In this document: positions 25,360 through 33,917 of the stretch, piece by piece
Layout: every line of letters begins with the position of its first letter
Numbering within the stretch: position 1 is the first letter of the stretch
Assembly (NCBI RefSeq): GCF_943192895.1
Contig: NZ_CALPCB010000008.1
Span: forward strand, 1 to 64,000
DNA from: Veillonella_A intestinalis
GTDB taxonomy: Bacteria; Bacillota; Negativicutes; Veillonellales; Veillonellaceae
Direction: 5' to 3'
Length of the DNA stretch: 64,000 nt
Program-made: the position numbers and the translations under genes
The notes under the pieces: generated by a model
Database searches by the model: none
The model's input: only the letters and a program-made list of their open reading frames with translations
Told to the model about the DNA's origin: nothing

Positions 25360-25387
25360 TTCTATTCTGAAATATAAAAGAATAGAA
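25360..25387. promoter_or_regulatory. 9-bp inverted repeat in the frdA upstream region
   Basis: TTCTATTCT-N10-AGAATAGAA is a perfect dyad in the 603-bp divergent gap between the response regulator and frdA. It could be an operator for either side. Another palindrome, CAAATATATTTG, lies near 25112. Confidence 0.45.
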
Positions 25388-25575
25388 TACATATAAAATA
25401 AACGTTGATTTACTGGGAAATGACAGTTGTATATGCATTAATTATACCCTAAATTGAAGGGAATTAACTAATTGATATAAATTATCATTTGTGAAGTATG
25501 TTTTCAAGTATGAGTAATTGAGTTTGGACAAAAACCTTTAAAAACCGCTATAATTAAGTAACAAGCTATAGGATT

Positions 25576-25599
25576 GGTATGCAACAGGTATCGCATACC
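25576..25599. promoter_or_regulatory. inverted repeat in the frdA 5' leader
   Basis: GGTATGC-N10-GCATACC is a perfect 7-bp dyad downstream of TATAAT (near 25549) and 45 bases before the frdA ATG. It may act as an operator within the leader or as an mRNA hairpin. Confidence 0.45.
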
Positions 25600-25643
25600 G
25601 TTAATAAGACTGTAGGAAGTAGGTACAAGTTTAGGAGGTTATT

Positions 25644-27362
25644 ATGGAACAGTTTGATGTTCTAGTAATAGGCAGCGGCGGAGCTGGCCAACGAGCAGCT
25701 TTAGAAGCAGCTCATCAAGAAGGTTTGCGCGTTGCTCTTATTACCAAAATTTTCCCTAGTCGTTCAGCAACGGCTATGGCTCAAGGCGGTATTAATGGCG
25801 TATTAAACAATGTAGCAAAAGAAGACACTATTGAAGATCATATCTTTGATACTGTAAAAGGTAGTGACTATCTTGCTGACCAGGACGCTGTTGAATTCTT
25901 TATCAGTCGTTGTCCTGAATTAATCAAAGAACTTGATTACTTTGGTGTGCCATTCTCCCGTACTAGTGAAAACAAAATTGCACAACGTAATTTCGGTGGT
26001 CAAGCATATCCTCGTACATGCTATAGTGCCGATAAAACTGGTCATGTAATTTTGCATACCTTGTATGAACAATGCTTAAAGGAAAATGTACATTTCCTTC
26101 AAGATTGGTACTTATTAGACATCGTAAAAACTGACGACGGCTCTGTAGGTGGCGTTGTTGCTTGGAATATGAAAGAAGGCCGTGTAGAAAAAATCGCTAC
26201 TACTGCATTAGTAATCGCTACTGGCGGTGCTGGTCGTATGTACTGGACACGTACTTCTAATCCTTACCTTTCTACTGGTGACGGCATGGCAGCTTGCTTC
26301 CGCGCTGGTGTAGCTTTGAAAGACCCTGAAATGGTTCAGTTCCATCCAACTGGTCTTGGTAAGAGCGGTATCTTAATGTCCGAAGCTGTTCGTGGTGAAG
26401 GTGGTTACCTCTTAAATAATAAAGGGGAACGTTTTATGAAGGACTATGCGCCTAGTAAAATGGAATTAGCACCTCGTGACGTTGTAGCAAAAGCTATCGA
26501 AACTGAAATCGCTGAAGGCCGTGGCTTTGGTACTGGTCTTGATGCCTATGTAGTAGCTGACGTTCGTCACTTACCAAAAGAAGTTATTCTTGAAAAACTT
26601 CATGGTATTCGTGACTTGGCTATCACATTCGAACATGCTGACCCATTAGTTCAACCAATTCCAATTCGTCCAACTTGTCACTATTCCATGGGCGGTATTG
26701 ATGTTAACGATTACAAAACTTGCGGTACTTGTGTACCAGGTTTATTTGCTGCTGGTGAAGCTGCTTGTGTATCCGTACATGGTGCTAACCGTCTTGGTGG
26801 TAACTCCTTGGCTGACGCTGTTGTATTCGGTAAAGTAGCTGGTGAAGGCGCTGTAGATTATGTAAAAAATAATGCAGCTAAAGACGCTACTAAAGCTCTT
26901 AATGATGCAGCTAATAGCTGGGAACAAAAATTCCGCGAAGTAACTAGTCGTACAACTGGTCGTCCTATTGCTGAAATTCGTGATGAAATGGCTCTTTCCA
27001 TGTGGAATAACGTAGGTATTTTCCGCGAAGAAGCTAAAATGGAAAAAGAATTAGAAACTTTAAATCGCTTGATTGAAGAATATAAAACTTGCTACGTAGG
27101 CGATACTAACCGTACGTTCAATATGGCTTTCGTAAATTACATTGAAGTTGGTAGCTTGTTAACAGTAGCAAAAGCTGTTACTTTAGGCGCTCTTCGTCGT
27201 AAAGAAAGTCGTGGTAGTCACCTTCGTGAAGATTACACGAAACGTGATGATGCTAACTTCTTGAATCATACTGTAATTAAACTTAAAGAAGATGGCGAAT
27301 ACGAAGTAGGTCAAAGTGAAGTTGTAATTACCCGCTTCGAACCAAAAGAAAGGACGTACTAA
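25644..27362 (+). CDS. frdA: fumarate reductase/succinate dehydrogenase flavoprotein subunit
   Basis: A 572-residue flavoprotein with FAD-binding VIGSGGAGQRAALEA near residue 8, active-site HPTG near 235, RGEGG near 253 and HYSMGGI near 345. No signal peptide or Tat motif, so it faces the cytoplasm. At the position where SdhA and FrdA usually have the FAD-linked His (RSHT), this protein reads RSATAMAQGG, so FAD should be bound non-covalently. First of three coupled genes. AGGAGG precedes the ATG. It probably reduces fumarate with menaquinol in propionate/succinate metabolism. Confidence 0.93.
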   Translation: MEQFDVLVIGSGGAGQRAALEAAHQEGLRVALITKIFPSRSATAMAQGGINGVLNNVAKEDTIEDHIFDTVKGSDYLADQDAVEFFISRCPELIKELDYFGVPFSRTSENKIAQRNFGGQAYPRTCYSADKTGHVILHTLYEQCLKENVHFLQDWYLLDIVKTDDGSVGGVVAWNMKEGRVEKIATTALVIATGGAGRMYWTRTSNPYLSTGDGMAACFRAGVALKDPEMVQFHPTGLGKSGILMSEAVRGEGGYLLNNKGERFMKDYAPSKMELAPRDVVAKAIETEIAEGRGFGTGLDAYVVADVRHLPKEVILEKLHGIRDLAITFEHADPLVQPIPIRPTCHYSMGGIDVNDYKTCGTCVPGLFAAGEAACVSVHGANRLGGNSLADAVVFGKVAGEGAVDYVKNNAAKDATKALNDAANSWEQKFREVTSRTTGRPIAEIRDEMALSMWNNVGIFREEAKMEKELETLNRLIEEYKTCYVGDTNRTFNMAFVNYIEVGSLLTVAKAVTLGALRRKESRGSHLREDYTKRDDANFLNHTVIKLKEDGEYEVGQSEVVITRFEPKERTY

Positions 27363-27363
27363 G

Positions 27364-28320
27364 ATGAGACAGATTACTTATAATATCCATCGTTATAATG
27401 AAGGTCGCTCCTATGTACAGACCTATTCCTTTGACTATGAACCAGATCGTACAATCCTTTGGGGCCTTCAAAAAATTAAAGATACTATCGATCCAAGCTT
27501 AACATTCATCGCTGCTTGCCGTAGTGCGGTTTGTGGCGCTTGCTCCATCAAAGTTAATGGTCAAGCTATGCTTGGTTGTGAAAGCAAAATTGACGATATT
27601 ACTGAACGTTTTGGTAGTGATACGATTGAAATTGCTCCAATCGGTAACTTCGATGTAATCCGTGACCTTGCTGTTGACTGGGAAGCTAAAGTTAACCGTC
27701 TTAAAACAGTGGCTCCATGGATTTTCATGAAACCTGAATTTAATCGTGATATGGGTTCTCGTCAAACTCCAGAAGATTTCAAAAAATTTGTTACTAACAC
27801 AGAATGTATCCTTTGCGGTTGCTGTGCTTCCGAATGTAATAAATTGACTGCAAATCGTGAAGACTTCTTGGATCCATATGTATATACAAAAGCAAATCGC
27901 TTTGTTCAAGATTCCCGTGATGTTGCACCAATGGCTCACGTAAATCCTGCTTTTGAAAATGGTCTTTGGAAATGCGTTCATTGCATGAACTGTATCTCCC
28001 GTTGTCCAAAACATTTAAAACCAGCTAAAGATATCTCTGAACTTCGTGCAGTAGCTACTAAAGCTGGCTTGACTAATAAAGGTACTCGCCATGCTATCGC
28101 ATTCCGTGAAGACCTTATTAAAACAGGCCGCTTGAACGAAGTAACAATGAGTCTTAAAACAGATGGTCTTGTAGACTCCGCTAAACAAGGTCTCTACGCT
28201 ATGCGTCTCTGGGCACATGGTAAGATTAATCCTCTTGAACTTGTAGTTCCACACAAACCAGTTCAAGGTATTAAGGATGTGCGCACCATTGTTAAAGCAG
28301 CAGAGGAGGCAGAAAGATAA
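27364..28320 (+). CDS. frdB: fumarate reductase/succinate dehydrogenase iron-sulfur subunit
   Basis: A 318-residue subunit, longer than classical FrdB (about 240). The N-terminal [2Fe-2S] domain has CRSAVCGACSIKVNGQAMLGC near 51. Two C-terminal Cys motifs follow: CILCGCCASEC near 148 and CVHCMNCISRCPK near 205. The second carries a Cys where classical proteins have Ile or Val, so it can hold a [4Fe-4S] rather than a [3Fe-4S] cluster, as known for type E enzymes. It starts one base after the frdA stop codon and overlaps the next gene by one base. Confidence 0.92.
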   Translation: MRQITYNIHRYNEGRSYVQTYSFDYEPDRTILWGLQKIKDTIDPSLTFIAACRSAVCGACSIKVNGQAMLGCESKIDDITERFGSDTIEIAPIGNFDVIRDLAVDWEAKVNRLKTVAPWIFMKPEFNRDMGSRQTPEDFKKFVTNTECILCGCCASECNKLTANREDFLDPYVYTKANRFVQDSRDVAPMAHVNPAFENGLWKCVHCMNCISRCPKHLKPAKDISELRAVATKAGLTNKGTRHAIAFREDLIKTGRLNEVTMSLKTDGLVDSAKQGLYAMRLWAHGKINPLELVVPHKPVQGIKDVRTIVKAAEEAER

Positions 28321-29198
28321 TGAAATACGCATTTTTCCCTGGTTGTGTACTTGAAGGTGCCGCCAAAGAAGATTTTATCGCCACTGTTGCGGTTGCTAAG
28401 AAATTAGGCATTCAAATTGAAGAATTAGAAGGTTGGACTTGCTGTGGTGCATCCCATGTTCAAGATATCGACCCATTAGGCGTTCTTGCTACGAATGCTC
28501 GTAATATTGCTTTAGCTGAAGCACAAGGCGTTCAGTTAATGACAGTTTGTAACACTTGTACGTTGATGCTTCGTGAAGCTAAAAACGAACTTGATCGCGA
28601 TGAAACTCAACGCGCTCGCGTTAACAATATTTTAGGTCAAGCGGGCTTAAAATATAAAGGTACTAGCGATGTAACTCATTTCTTATGGGTATTAATTCGT
28701 GATTATGGTTTGAACAACCTAAAAGCTAAAGTTGTTAAACCTTTAAGTGGCCTTCGTGTGGCTGAATATTATGGTTGCCATATTCTTCGTCCAGCTGAAG
28801 AAACTGGTTTTGAAGATTTCCAAATCCCAACTAGTTTAGCTGACGTAATCAAAGCTATTGGTGCTACACCAATCGACTTCTCTCGTAAGCTTGATTGCTG
28901 TGGTTTCCATGCTGTATATCCAGCTCATGATTCCGTAATGCAAATGACTGGTTCCATCAATGCTGATGCAGCTAAAGAAGGGGCTGACTGTGTAGTAACA
29001 CCTTGCCCACTTTGTCAAATGCAGCTTGATATGTTCCAGAAAGAAGCAAAACAATATGTTCCAAACGACAAAGATATGCCTATTATTCATATGAGTCAGT
29101 TAATCGGTTTAGCATTAGGTATTAGCCCTGCTGAACTTGGTATGACTAAACGCCATATGACTAGCACTGCAGCTTTGAATCGTTTCGTAGGTGCATAA
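28320..29198 (+). CDS. CCG-domain subunit of fumarate reductase (SdhE/MfrE type)
   Basis: A 292-residue protein with two CCG domains (CCGASHV near 41 and CCGFHAVYP near 197, each with a downstream Cys-X-X-Cys such as CNTC and CPLC). It is homologous to heterodisulfide reductase subunit B. In type E succinate dehydrogenases and the MfrABE fumarate reductases this replaces the membrane cytochrome b subunits and mediates quinone contact. TAATG overlap with frdB shows coupling. No heme or transmembrane subunit follows before the terminator. Confidence 0.9.
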   Translation: MKYAFFPGCVLEGAAKEDFIATVAVAKKLGIQIEELEGWTCCGASHVQDIDPLGVLATNARNIALAEAQGVQLMTVCNTCTLMLREAKNELDRDETQRARVNNILGQAGLKYKGTSDVTHFLWVLIRDYGLNNLKAKVVKPLSGLRVAEYYGCHILRPAEETGFEDFQIPTSLADVIKAIGATPIDFSRKLDCCGFHAVYPAHDSVMQMTGSINADAAKEGADCVVTPCPLCQMQLDMFQKEAKQYVPNDKDMPIIHMSQLIGLALGISPAELGMTKRHMTSTAALNRFVGA

Positions 29199-29241
29199 TA
29201 TTAGGTAATACAGGTTCTCGTTAGATAGCTTGTACCTATAA

Positions 29242-29284
29242 AAATCCCCTGTTCATTAAGATGAACAGGGGATTTATTTTTATT
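29242..29284 (+). terminator. terminator of the frd operon
   Basis: A perfect 15-bp stem AAATCCCCTGTTCAT (29242-29256) with its complement at 29261-29275, loop TAAG, followed by ATTTTTATT. Confidence 0.95.
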
Positions 29285-29403
29285 AAATTTATATATAATA
29301 TTTAAAAGATGGGCAAAATGTGTTACTAAAAGATGGATAAAATGTGTTACTAGTTAAAGGCTTTGTATTTTTACATACAGTTTAAGGCAAGGGGATTAGA
29401 AAC

Positions 29404-30072
29404 CTAAGTCTTCATTGATGATAATAATCTCCATAATATCCATATTACGCATTTTTTATAGTAGATTGTTAAGGCATTGCAAATTCGATCAGGTGAAGCA
29501 CAATCATAACATTTATCTTGACGAATGGCGCAAGGGTTTTTAGTAGATTTTTTGTTTTTTACTACATTTTGTGGCGCGGCAATATTCCGTGCACGATAAA
29601 TGGCTGAGCTTAGGTCAGGCGTGATTTTATTGATGCCTACAACAAAGAATACTTCTTCTGAACCAAAAAGGGAGCAGGCTACACGATTGCCAGTTCCATC
29701 AATATTTACCATTTCCCCTGTTTGGGCTAGGGCATTAACTGAGGTGAGGAATACGTCTCGTTGCATAGTGCGTAACGCAGTTTGGCGAAAGTTTTCACCG
29801 TCTAAGGGGCGTTGGATGTCAGTTATCTCTTTATTCTGTCCTTCTAAGGCTTCATAGACCTGTATAGTTTGTAAGGTTCTAGAATCGCCTAAGGCCACTC
29901 GTTTATTTTGAATTCGTGATTTTAAATAGGCAATAGCCTCTTGGCGATTTTCAAAATAATGAACTACAAAATTATTGCGTTCCAAATTTTTAATAGTTTT
30001 GTTAATATCAATTGTCATTTCATTTGGTGTAGGATTAGTTACTGCATCAATGGTAGTATTTGTATTAGCCAT
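29404..30072 (-). CDS. LUD-domain (lactate utilisation, DUF162) protein with frameshifted 3' end
   Basis: A 222-residue LUD-domain protein related to LutB/LutC, with VALGDSRTL near 75 and the C-terminal Cys motif CAIRQDKCYDCASPDRIC near 185-203. After YYKK the frame ends in an unrelated tail of about 20 residues. In the next frame the same DNA reads MRNMDIMEIIIINEDLGF and stops at 29397, the ending expected for this family. One base appears lost from the T6 run at 29452-29457 (A6 on the coding strand). The core is intact, so it may still work, or this may be a sequencing error. GGAG precedes the ATG. Confidence 0.8.
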   Translation of the reverse strand: MANTNTTIDAVTNPTPNEMTIDINKTIKNLERNNFVVHYFENRQEAIAYLKSRIQNKRVALGDSRTLQTIQVYEALEGQNKEITDIQRPLDGENFRQTALRTMQRDVFLTSVNALAQTGEMVNIDGTGNRVACSLFGSEEVFFVVGINKITPDLSSAIYRARNIAAPQNVVKNKKSTKNPCAIRQDKCYDCASPDRICNALTIYYKKCVIWILWRLLSSMKT

Positions 30073-30173
30073 GGGATTCTCCTTAATGGTTATGAAATGG
30101 TATATATAGTATATATAGTGTATATTTGTATTGTACCACGATGAATTTATTGTTCCTAGGCGTAAATTTTATC

Positions 30174-30202
30174 TTGACAGATGAGAAAAATCTGTTTATT
30201 AT
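30174..30202 (+). promoter_or_regulatory. trp operon promoter
   Basis: TTGACA (30174-30179), 17 bases, then TATTAT (30197-30202), with an overlapping TATAAT at 30200-30205. It starts a leader of about 540 nt before trpE. Confidence 0.7.
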
Positions 30203-30369
30203 AATATACAACCTTAGTGGACAGAGTATTACTTCAAAAGGACAAACTTGTGGAATTTGTATGTCGTTGAATGTAAACTAAAGACTAATAAGGTTGATTA
30301 TTTGAGAAGATAGAGAATACTTAGCTGATAAAAAAGAGTGAGAGACATTTGCTAAGTTTTATAATTAAA

Positions 30370-30745
30370 TAAGGTGCTCTTAAACCGTAGAGACGGAGAT
30401 AAAAATAGGACGTGCACTTACAGAGAGTGAAGGTGGCTGAGATTTCACAGAACGCAGCTTATTAAATGGACCGTTGAGGGCGCTAGGAACGATTGGACAC
30501 TTTGCTTTTAGCTAGATAGCTAGGTATAAGTAAAAGCAATGCGGATTTTATGTCTGATTTAGTATGTAGCGACGCGACATTGGCGTTAACAATGAGGGGT
30601 ATGTTAGTACCCTGCGAATGAGAGGGATATGTATGTAATTAGTTACTAGTAGGGTATACTGTAATTATTATAGCTATTCAAACAAGGTGGTACCGCGAGT
30701 TTATAAGACCCGCCCTTGGCATGTATTTGCCAAGGGCGTTTTTTT
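30370..30745 (+). promoter_or_regulatory. Trp T-box riboswitch with terminator
   Basis: Stem I hallmarks are visible: CAGAGAGTGAAGGTGGCTGA (30421-30440), and the specifier loop AAATGGACCG with codon UGG at 30467-30469. The T-box sequence AAGGTGGTACCGCG is at 30684-30697. The terminator stem CGCCCTTGGCA/TGCCAAGGGCG (30711-30721, 30728-30738) is followed by seven T. Uncharged tRNA-Trp would pair at UGG and the T-box and prevent termination, allowing trpE-A expression. The 5' limit is approximate. Confidence 0.93.
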
Positions 30746-30765
30746 ATACCCAAAGGAGAGTAAGT

Positions 30766-32286
30766 ATGAGTTCTATATCATTAGAAGAATTAAAAAGATA
30801 TCAATCAGAATTTCCTATAGTGCCAATTTACAAAGAAATATTTGCTGATGTACGAACACCTATTTCTGTTTTAAAAGCGTTAAAGAAAGTTAGTAAAACA
30901 GCATTTCTATTAGAAAGTGCTGATAATAAAGAGAATTGGGGGCGTTATTCGTTTTTAGGCTTTGATCCGCTATTAGAAATTACGTGCAAAGAATCTGTGA
31001 TGACAATCAAAGGGGTGACGACACAACAGTTTACTACAACAGCGCCAAATGAAGTGATTCGCCATATTTTAAACGAGTATAAAAGTCCTCAGCTAGCAGG
31101 GCTACCTACTTTTACAGGTGGTTTAGTTGGCTACTTTGGCTATGAATATATGAGCTATGCAGAACCTACGCTGCAAGAAGGATTTCAGAGACAAAGGGAG
31201 CGATTAGCTAAGGTAGATGAGAGTGTTAAACCGAGTTTTAATGATGTAGATTTAATGCTCTTTGACAAAGTAATTGCTTTTGATCATTACCGCAATAAGA
31301 TATTTGTAATCGTCAATATTCGGACGGATGAACTGGAGACCAATTATTATAAAGGGCAATTAGAATTGGAAAGTTTGGTTAAATTAGTGGTAGCTGGCGA
31401 AGAGGCTGAATTAGCTTCAGGGCAACTTCTTACTGAATTTAAGGGTGAGTTTACAGAAGCTGAATTTATAACAGCTGTAGAGACTGTGAAAACATATATT
31501 AAGGAAGGGGATATTTTTCAAGGCGTTCTTTCTAATGGACAGTCAGCAAAGTTTCAAGGCAGTCTGTTAAATGCCTATCGCGTGTTGCGAACTACAAATC
31601 CTTCGCCTTATATGTTCTATTTTAGTAGCCCTCAATTAGAACTTACTGGTGCTTCGCCAGAGACATTAGTGAAAGTTCGCCAAGGTCAGGTAGCCACTTT
31701 TCCCATAGCTGGTACAATGCCACGAGGGCGGACAGAAGCAGAAGATATAGCATATGAGCAGCAGTTATTGAACGATGAGAAGGAATTGGCAGAGCACAAT
31801 ATGTTAGTTGATTTAGGGCGTAATGATTTAGGCCGTGTATGTCAATTTGGTACGGTACAAGTTGAATCATTGCGAGATGTTCAGCGGTTTTCTCATGTTA
31901 TGCATATTTGTTCCTCTGTTACAGGTACTTTGCGAGACGGAAAGGATGCGTTAGATGCTTTAAGTGCTACTTTACCAGCAGGCACTTTATCCGGGGCGCC
32001 GAAGATACGGGCGGTTCAAATTTTGCAAGACCTTGAAAAATCACCACGCGGTATTTATGCAGGGGCTATCGGCTATATTGATTTTTCAGGTAATATGGAT
32101 ACTTGCATTGGGATTCGCATGGCCGTAGCTAAAGAAGGACAGGTTCTTGTGCGAGCTGGTGCAGGGATTGTGCAAGATAGTATTGCGGAGCGTGAATATG
32201 AAGAAACTCGCAATAAAGCTCAGGCAATGATTGAAGCAATTCAAAAAGGAGCAATGGTGACAGCCTATGGTATTACTGATAGATAA
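30766..32286 (+). CDS. trpE: anthranilate synthase component I
   Basis: A 506-residue chorismate-binding enzyme. The C-terminal half shows PSPYMFYFSSPQLELTGASPE, FPIAGTMPRGRTEAED and GRNDLGRV, all diagnostic of TrpE. It converts chorismate and ammonia to anthranilate together with TrpG. The ATG at 30766 follows AAAGGAGAG. The frame remains open upstream through the terminator hairpin, but that stretch is leader. It overlaps trpG by 20 bp. First gene of trpEGDC/FBA. Confidence 0.95.
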   Translation: MSSISLEELKRYQSEFPIVPIYKEIFADVRTPISVLKALKKVSKTAFLLESADNKENWGRYSFLGFDPLLEITCKESVMTIKGVTTQQFTTTAPNEVIRHILNEYKSPQLAGLPTFTGGLVGYFGYEYMSYAEPTLQEGFQRQRERLAKVDESVKPSFNDVDLMLFDKVIAFDHYRNKIFVIVNIRTDELETNYYKGQLELESLVKLVVAGEEAELASGQLLTEFKGEFTEAEFITAVETVKTYIKEGDIFQGVLSNGQSAKFQGSLLNAYRVLRTTNPSPYMFYFSSPQLELTGASPETLVKVRQGQVATFPIAGTMPRGRTEAEDIAYEQQLLNDEKELAEHNMLVDLGRNDLGRVCQFGTVQVESLRDVQRFSHVMHICSSVTGTLRDGKDALDALSATLPAGTLSGAPKIRAVQILQDLEKSPRGIYAGAIGYIDFSGNMDTCIGIRMAVAKEGQVLVRAGAGIVQDSIAEREYEETRNKAQAMIEAIQKGAMVTAYGITDR

Positions 32287-32833
32287 TTATGATAGTTTTT
32301 CCTTTAATTTGTACCAATTAATAGGTTCTATGAGTGCGAAGGTAAAAGTAGTTCGTAGTGATGAACTAACGGTGCCTGAGGTGCTAGCATTACAGCCAAG
32401 TCATATTGTATTGTCCCCAGGACCTGGGCGACCTAGTGAGGCGGGCATTTATGAAACATTGATTTCAGAAATAAAAGGCAACATTCCTTTGTTGGGCGTA
32501 TGTTTAGGGCATCAAGCAATTGCTGAAGCCTATGGCGGTACGATTGGCTATGCTAAAGAGATACTTCATGGTAAGGCCAGTGAGGTTACGCAATTGACGA
32601 AATCTGTCTTATTCGAAGATATACCGACTACCTTTCAGGTAGCACGTTATCATTCGTTAGCAGTAATAGGGGATACGTTACCGAATGACTTAGTAATAAC
32701 AGCTGAGACAGCGGATGGTGAAATTATGGCGTTAGAACATCGTCAATATCCTATTTTTGGAGTACAGTTTCATCCAGAATCAATTTTGACCCCTTGTGGG
32801 GCACAATTAATAGAGAATTTTTTAGCCCTATAA
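32267..32833 (+). CDS. trpG: anthranilate synthase glutamine amidotransferase component
   Basis: A 188-residue class I amidotransferase with the catalytic Cys in GVCLGHQAIAEAYGG near 78 and the His-Glu pair in FGVQFHPESI near 168. LSPGPGRP near 50 is also typical. It supplies ammonia to TrpE and may double as PabA in folate synthesis. The start lies within the 3' end of trpE, with AAAAGGAG about 15 bases upstream, so translation is coupled. Confidence 0.94.
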   Translation: MVLLIDNYDSFSFNLYQLIGSMSAKVKVVRSDELTVPEVLALQPSHIVLSPGPGRPSEAGIYETLISEIKGNIPLLGVCLGHQAIAEAYGGTIGYAKEILHGKASEVTQLTKSVLFEDIPTTFQVARYHSLAVIGDTLPNDLVITAETADGEIMALEHRQYPIFGVQFHPESILTPCGAQLIENFLAL

Positions 32834-32888
32834 ATGAGATACGGGTAATACGTTGATAAAAAAGAGAATGAGAAAGAAGAGTGAAAAC

Positions 32889-33905
32889 ATGATACAAGAA
32901 GCAATCGAAACGGTAATAGAAGGTCGTGATTTGACCTATCAAATGGCTTTGCGAGCTATGCGTGAAATTATGGAAGGGCGAGCAAATGAAGCACAAATGG
33001 GGGCTTTGCTTGGGGCTATGCGTTTAAAAGGCGAAAGTATTGATGAAATTACTGGCTTTGCTCAAGGCATGCGTGAAAAGGCGGTGCCAGTAGTTCATGA
33101 GCAAGAGGTGTTTGAAATTGTAGGAACTGGTGGAGATAAGGCAAATACTTTTAACATTTCCACTACGGCAGGTTTTGTTATTGCCGCAGGCGGAGTACCC
33201 GTAGCTAAGCATGGCAATCGCAGCGTATCCAGTAAATGTGGCGCAGCCGACTGTTTAGAAGCATTAGGTGTTCAATTAGCCGTGCCTAGTAATAGCAATC
33301 AGACTATACTGAACAAGGTGGGCATGTGTTTTATGTTTGCCCCTTTGTACCATAGTTCTATGAAATATGCTGCCCCAGTTCGTAAAGCTTTGGGTATTCG
33401 CACTGTATTTAATGTGTTGGGGCCTTTAACAAATCCTGCGGGAGCCACTAAACAGTTAATGGGAGTTTATGATAAAAGTCTAGTAGAACCATTAGCGCAA
33501 GTGTTAGCTAATTTAGGTGTTCAGCGTGGCGCTGTAGTTCATGGCTTTGATGGGTTAGATGAAATTACAGCTTGTGATAAGACCTATATTTGTGAGATTA
33601 AAGAGGGCAAATTAATTTCGTATATTTTAGATCCGGCTGATTATGGTCTAGAGTACGCAAAGCCCGCGGATTTAGTAGGTGGCGATGGTCCTACTAATGC
33701 AGCCATTACACGGGCTGTGTTGAGCGGTGAACTTGGTCCGCGGCGAGATGCAGTGCTTTTGAATGCTGGTGTAAGTTTCCATTTAGCAGAACCAAACACC
33801 TCTATTGCAGAAGGTATTACAAAAGCAGCACGTTTAATTGATGAAGGTAAAGCTTTGGCCGTTTTGGAGGCTTTAGTAGAAGCTACTAATGAGGCGGTAG
33901 GATAA
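32889..33905 (+). CDS. trpD: anthranilate phosphoribosyltransferase
   Basis: A 338-residue enzyme with the PRPP loop GTGGDKANTFNIST near 78-92, KHGNRSVSSKCGAAD near 106 and NVLGPLTNPA near 178. It transfers phosphoribose to anthranilate. The ATG at 32889 is preferred over an in-frame codon at 32853; AGAAGAG lies upstream. Confidence 0.94.
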   Translation: MIQEAIETVIEGRDLTYQMALRAMREIMEGRANEAQMGALLGAMRLKGESIDEITGFAQGMREKAVPVVHEQEVFEIVGTGGDKANTFNISTTAGFVIAAGGVPVAKHGNRSVSSKCGAADCLEALGVQLAVPSNSNQTILNKVGMCFMFAPLYHSSMKYAAPVRKALGIRTVFNVLGPLTNPAGATKQLMGVYDKSLVEPLAQVLANLGVQRGAVVHGFDGLDEITACDKTYICEIKEGKLISYILDPADYGLEYAKPADLVGGDGPTNAAITRAVLSGELGPRRDAVLLNAGVSFHLAEPNTSIAEGITKAARLIDEGKALAVLEALVEATNEAVG

Positions 33906-33917
33906 GAGAGGTGACGT

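Noticed and set aside
25470..25495. FNR-type site TTGAT...ATCA upstream of frdA
   Set aside because: The half-site spacing (seven bases) does not fit the FNR consensus of four.
30206..30300. Second T-box aptamer in the trp leader
   Set aside because: It has an AGTA and a long stem but lacks the T-box sequence and a clear specifier loop, so it is reported only as an extra structured module.
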